DNA of 64,000 nt from Marsupella aquatica. Its lineage: Eukaryota; Marchantiophyta. Both the position numbers and the translations under genes were made by a program. The notes below the pieces were generated by a model that made no database searches, had not been told where the DNA came from, and worked only from the letters and a program-made list of their open reading frames with translations. Where the stretch lies: positions 4,216,001 through 4,280,000 of the forward strand of contig OZ316891.1 of assembly GCA_973895155.1 (NCBI GenBank), given 5' to 3'. Below are positions 59,650 to 64,000 of the stretch, in pieces; the first letter of the stretch is position 1, and the number at the start of each line of letters is the position of its first letter.

Positions 59650-60447
59650 CTAGAGTAAGCTGTAGGTCCGCTTCACTCCAAAATGTCCAAGCTCTTCATG
59701 AGCATGTTGCACCAATCGTGCACGCTGGGATAAAGGAGATACCAATCGCACTCTGCCATCATTCCAAACTCTCAACAAGTGAGATCCTTCCCATCTAAAC
59801 CTCTTAGCTCGTTGTAGGATCCGATCTCTCTCCTTGGCAGTTACCATGCCTGGCATGCTGCCCGTGCGCAGATACATCACAACATCTGCATCATCATGAA
59901 TATCATGGCCAACATACTCCTCACTAGAAATCTTTGGATCCACAAAGTCTGCATTGGGCCTCTCCAATGATGTCACTGCACCAAGACCATCCACACTTTG
60001 CAACAAGCACAAATAAATAAAAGCATGCCAACCTGGCACCATCTCCTCGTCTGCCTCATCATGCCAACGTGCTCCTATCAAATCCCTCTGGCTCGGGCAG
60101 GGATTGCGACTCAATCCATCAGCATCCTGATGTAAGTGACCAGGTCTATGCAAGACCTCAAAATCATACTCCTGAAGTATGAGTGCCCAACGAGCAAGCT
60201 TACCAGTAAGCTTGTCTGACTCCATCAACCATTTGAGTGGTTGATGATCTGTAACAAGAGTGAAGGGGTTACCAACAAGTAACATCGAAAATGAGCCACT
60301 ACCCACACTACAGCCAAGCATTCTCCCTCATAGGAGCCATACTTTGATTCTGCAATGTTATTCGATCGACTGGCATATGCTACCACAAACTCCCTTCCCT
60401 CATCATCCTGCTGAGTGAGCACTACCCCCAAGTTCCAGCATGCTTCA
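59650..60447 (-). pseudogene. Ty3/gypsy RNase H and zinc-finger linker
   Basis: The RNase H is recognised by VVAYASRS, KYGSYEGECLAVVW, TDHQPLKWL and HQDADGLSR. It then passes to HEELGHFGVKRTY, the start of the integrase zinc finger. It is broken by a TGA at 60445-60447, a frameshift in a G run near 60430 and another near 60290. Confidence 0.85.
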
Positions 60448-61428
60448 ATCAGTATGTAACCTAAATGGACGCCCCCTGATAGATCTCCTCAAGATGGGCG
60501 CTGATGTGAGCTTCTCCTTCATCTGATGGAAAGCTCTATCTTGATCATCACCCCGGGCATCACCCCACTGCCACTCATGGTCCAGTCTCGTAAGTAACGT
60601 CAAAGGTTTTGCAATTGCACTGAATCCTTTCACATACCTTCGGTAGAAGTTTGCAAGCCCCAAAAATGCTCGGACTCTACTCATATCTGTAGGTTGAGGG
60701 ATGCCAACAATTGCCTCCACCTTTGTCTGCTGCACACCCAATCCACCTGGATAAATGGTATGCCCTAAATATGCAATCTGGTCATGGAAGAACTTACATT
60801 TGCCAGGATGCAGCTTCAATCCATGTTCTCTCAACCGCTCAAACACCTGCTGCAAATGTATAGCATGCTCCTCCATAGTATCACTATAGACAATAATGTC
60901 ATCAATATAACATTTGGCAAAATCCAGGTCTGCCAAAATCTGATCCATGACCCTTTGAAACTCAACTGGTGCATTCTTCAATCCAAACGGTAAGAATAGC
61001 CACTGATACAACACATCCTTCCCATGAGCATCAATCCCCCAGAATGTTGTCTTCTACCTGTCACCAATCTTGATAGGCAGCTGGTGATATCCAGCCCTGA
61101 GATCCAATGTGCTAAACACTCTCGCATGCCCAATGATATCAAATATTTCCTCCGGTGTTGGCATGGCATACCTGTCAGACTTAGTCTGCCGATTAATTGG
61201 ATGATAGTCTCCACACATCCTTCTGTCAGTCCAATTGCCATGCATATCCTTCTTTGCTGGCATCATAGTGGCAGAAGCATACTCACCAAATGACTTCTCC
61301 ACAAGTCCTGGTGCCAACAAATCCTGGCACCTTGCCTGAATCAGTGCCCTCTCCATATCTGAATACCGATATGGTCTCTGAAAGATGGGAGTATCAACTG
61401 CCAAATCTATCCGGATGCCTGGTCCCTA
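60448..61428 (-). pseudogene. Ty3/gypsy reverse transcriptase
   Basis: Family landmarks in order are FQRPYRYS, CGDYHPINRQT, FSTLDLRAGYHQ (first catalytic Asp), LPFGLKNAP, CYIDDIIVYS (catalytic YIDD), LGHTI and FLGLANFYRRYVKGFS. Two in-frame TAG stops (61426-61428 and 61054-61056) interrupt it, each at a position where Gln would fit. Confidence 0.92.
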
Positions 61429-61629
61429 TAACATGCCCAAATCCTCCATGCTGAAAGCAAAATAATTTCCATAACTCCATAGAAACTATCATACACGTCG
61501 TCTCTCACCTCTAGTGATCTTGGGGCCAGTAGTTGGCTCCCAACTGTCAATGGTAACCTCGGCAAAAGGTGCAGAGAGCGCCAACTATGGTTGTATTGCT
61601 ACAACCTCTCAAGCAGCAATACCATGCTG

Positions 61630-62445
61630 CTACAAAAAAGAAAGCCCATTGGCCTCTCCACTGACTCCCCATGAAGTCCAGGGATGACGATCTGTGGCAC
61701 TGTTGCCCCCTGCTCTGAATGCTAAGGACCCAAGAGAGGAAGAGCATCCATGTGGAGGTGTCATAGATGATTGTAACCGGCGCTGCTCTGCCAAGGCTAC
61801 GCTCACAATCCAAGTCAAACAATTAAGATCCATAGCCTGACCCAGATTGTGACGGCGTGCTGCTTCAGTCACTGAGGGTACTGCTGTGGGGCGAGTCTGA
61901 AATCCCATAGCACGCTCACACTCATCAGCAGTAGGTTCCGTCAGCTCCCTATGGTGGGAATCCCAAATTAACCCCGGTCCACCATTACGGTAAGCATATG
62001 ATGAGGGGAAACTCACCAAAGTGGGTAGTGCTGCACGGGGCTGACCAACCCGGTTCACCACTGCCAATGGGGAGCAATCATCGTGACGCACCAATTGTGC
62101 ATGCCGTCCAACATCCAAAATGCGGTCCACAGTGAGCCCAACAGGCCGCACAATGTGCTGATATGCCCTCCGCAAAACCTCAAGCGGCATCAAGTTGGTC
62201 CACCATAATCGTGGACGATGTGCTGTCGATCCAACACTAGCAACATCTAAAAAAACAGCAGGTCCTAACTAGGACCTCACTTGGTGCATACTAGCCACCA
62301 TCTGTGACCAAGTATCACCCAACAAGGGAACATTCTCTAGAATGTAGGCAGGAGAGACATGCTGCTACACCTGTAAAAACCTCATGACACGCAGCATCTC
62401 CCAAAACATGTGAGAACGATGGTCTTTGAGACCAGATCCTGTCCC
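61630..62445 (-). pseudogene. C5 DNA methyltransferase, C-terminal half (motifs VI-X)
   Basis: The minus-strand frame contains ILENVP (motif VI, ENV at 62329-62337) and AHRPRLWW (motif VIII region, 62200-62220). A target-recognition-like stretch follows, then ADECERAMGF (motif IX-like) and NLGQAMDLNCLTWI (motif X-like). The spacing and order fit a cytosine-C5 methyltransferase. Stops lie at 62365-62367 and 62269-62271. Upstream it should join the N-terminal half, which now lies inverted at 63010-63424. It passes into the reverse transcriptase region downstream, so the methyltransferase was part of the pol polyprotein. Confidence 0.83.
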
Positions 62446-63424
62446 AGGGAAAGCAGCTGTCCAGGGCTTGGGCTTGAAGAAGGCTGAGGTGGCGCCTTGC
62501 CCATTTCAGATTCATACATCTCTTGGTGTCCAAGAGAAGGCACAGCACATGATGCGAGACAACCTTAGTGTGAGGTTAAATCCCCACCGCACTGGAGATG
62601 ACTCTACCTTGAAGGTGAAAGCCGTTGTCACACCTGTAGAGTCTTATGATGTTTTGGTAGGGAGAGCCGTACTCTACCCCATGGGCTTTGTGTTAGATTA
62701 CTGGCAAGAAACTGTTCACTATCGACCAAGATGGCAGTCTGGTGATGGTAGGAAGTGTGAGTTACCAGTCCACTACTTTCTGCGTCGGACTGAGCCGTCA
62801 CCAGAGCAGATGATTAGTTTGTCAGCTTGTGCTGGAGCTATCACCTGGCCAGGTGATCTCTTGGAGGGTAATGCCCATGCTGCAGACATCCCCGTAGCAG
62901 AGCAATTGCACGACTCCTCAGGTAACCGCAGCATTCCCATTGTCCCACAGGTATGGGGTTCCACTCCTGAGTTACAGCAGCATGCTGATTCATATATACA
63001 GGTAGCATGATGTGCACCATTTTCCCCTTTAGCGGAGCCACCTGTGGTAGATGGCATTCCCAGGTTGATCACTGTGTCCCCGATGGACATCGCTCCCATT
63101 TTGTGGACATACCCTACTGAGGGTATTCGCTTGTTGGAATTGTTTGGTGGCATGAGCACTGGTTTAGCTGCTATCTTACATGTTGGCATTAGAGTGTAGC
63201 AGTATCTCTATGTGGAGCGCAATGACACAGCCCAACGTGTCTCATTGCGTCATGTTGCTCAGTTACATCAGTAGTTCCCTGATTTGTTGCCTCTATCAGC
63301 TATCAGAGGTTATCAACACGCTTTGCCAATAAACATCTCACTTTTGGGGGCACCGGATTTAGTAAGCATTGGTGCGATTCACCTTGTTATTGCTGGTTGG
63401 CCATGCCAGGGCCATTCCTCTGCT
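62446..63424 (+). pseudogene. Inverted segment: protease C-half and methyltransferase N-half (motifs I-IV)
   Basis: One plus-strand frame runs through the whole segment with only three stops (63008-63010 TGA, 63197-63199 TAG, 63272-63274 TAG). The first part encodes the second half of a retroviral-type aspartic protease, with DVLVGRAVLYP near 62649. The second part encodes LLELFGGMSTGLAA (motif I, the AdoMet-binding loop, from 63131), YVERND (motif II-like) and GWPCQGHS (motif IV, catalytic Cys at 63404-63406). Both ends break off where the neighbouring minus-strand frames resume, which defines the inversion to within a few bases. Confidence 0.83.
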
Positions 63425-63945
63425 AGCATGAGAGGTTGTGCACCTGAATCCAACAATACACGGGGTGGCACATACACTGTGCCACTAGGGCCAACCAATG
63501 TAAAAACACCAGCACGGTTGTCCACCACAACCACACCGGGAGTCACAGCACTCCGATCAATGGCTGGTCTAGCAGGGAGCTCACTCAATCGAGTAGCAGA
63601 AGCTTGCCAAGAAGTCTTAGCATCTCTCAACAAAGAATGGCTGGACCATGTGGCATTGGGGCCAACCGATGGACTAGCTGTGTCACAGCTAGATGCCAAA
63701 ACTGCTCCAGTATCATACAATGCAGCTGCCTGGCGCAACACATCCGCAACAGGAACTCCAAGAGAAGATAATTGAGTAGAAGAAAACAATAGAACCTGAC
63801 ACAAGGCTCTAGCCGCCCCCAACGCTGGGCTAGTGACCATGTCAGAATCAATGTTGGGTGGTCCCATGTGACCACGAGAGTGGACAGAAGGTCCACTACT
63901 GTCAACAATGGGTGCCATAGTAGAAGTCCGTGCAGTATCCATCAA
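63425..63945 (-). pseudogene. Aspartic protease N-half and upstream polyprotein
   Basis: The minus-strand frame carries the protease active site DSGA (63439-63450) in the context VLLDSGAQPLML. It is preceded by about 150 residues of uncharacterised polyprotein without a zinc knuckle. The protease continues in the inverted block starting at 62446. A stop just upstream of 63945 suggests the polyprotein frame also continues towards the right edge but is broken. Confidence 0.75.
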
Positions 63946-64000
63946 TGTAACACTCTATGGTAATCTCTGTTGCTGGCCTCCCCTCGTTGTGGATCCAGCT

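Larger units (their letters stand above)
58645..64000 (-). mobile_element. Ty3/gypsy retrotransposon carrying a C5 DNA methyltransferase
   Basis: Read on the minus strand the element gives protease, cytosine-C5 DNA methyltransferase, reverse transcriptase, RNase H and integrase. That is the Ty3/gypsy order with an extra enzyme between protease and reverse transcriptase. The 5' part (gag, 5' LTR) lies beyond the right edge. The segment 62446-63424 is inverted, splitting protease and methyltransferase. At least nine in-frame stops (all TAG or TGA) and two small frameshifts near 60290 and 60430 show this copy is dead. Despite that, all domain motifs are still legible, so the element was probably active not very long ago. 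No LTR was delimited. Confidence 0.88.

Overview
The window reads as nuclear DNA of a land plant. Four of its five intact protein genes are plant or general eukaryotic housekeeping types: a chloroplast-type peptidyl-tRNA hydrolase, a CSLA glucomannan synthase, an ABCG half transporter and the UFMylation ligase UFL1. The fifth encodes an F-box/WD40 protein. Three genes have many short GT-AG introns, and the gene-poor spaces are filled with several transposon classes. An intronless CSLA, a retrotransposon carrying a cytosine methyltransferase and a non-LTR element with a restriction-like endonuclease together lean towards a non-seed plant. That placement is inference, not something the sequence proves.

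Layout: 1-5.1 kb is non-genic with old repeats. 5.2-6.4 kb (+) is a single-exon F-box/WD40 gene, tail to tail with UFL1 (7.66-15.68 kb, -, 20 exons, reconstructed end to end, 835 codons). 15.7-23.4 kb holds degenerate repeats, small inverted-repeat elements and a dead Ty1/copia RNase H. 23.38-38.03 kb is best explained as one large CACTA-like DNA transposon with a 3-bp target duplication and TGAC-rich arms. Nested inside it are a long tandem array, a broken non-LTR retrotransposon that itself contains a 665-bp DNA transposon, and a second 5'-truncated copy of the same retrotransposon. 38.3-39.9 kb is a dispersed repeat that grades into a satellite.

41.35-46.19 kb (+) is a 7-exon ABCG transporter, followed by a tRNA-derived SINE. 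48.25-49.91 kb (-) is the intronless CSLA. 52.88-55.11 kb (-) is the 8-exon peptidyl-tRNA hydrolase. 58.6-64.0 kb (-, running off the right edge) is a decayed Ty3/gypsy retrotransposon whose pol carries a C5 cytosine-DNA methyltransferase between protease and reverse transcriptase. A 979-bp internal inversion splits both the protease and the methyltransferase.

The host genes do not form a pathway. They act separately in ribosome/ER quality control (UFL1), organellar translation (peptidyl-tRNA hydrolase), hemicellulose synthesis in the Golgi (CSLA), export across membranes (ABCG) and probably ubiquitin-ligase substrate recognition (F-box/WD40). The most unusual biology is in the mobile elements, above all the methyltransferase-bearing gypsy element. 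Exon borders come from reading splice sites and family conservation by eye and should be taken as accurate to within a base or so.
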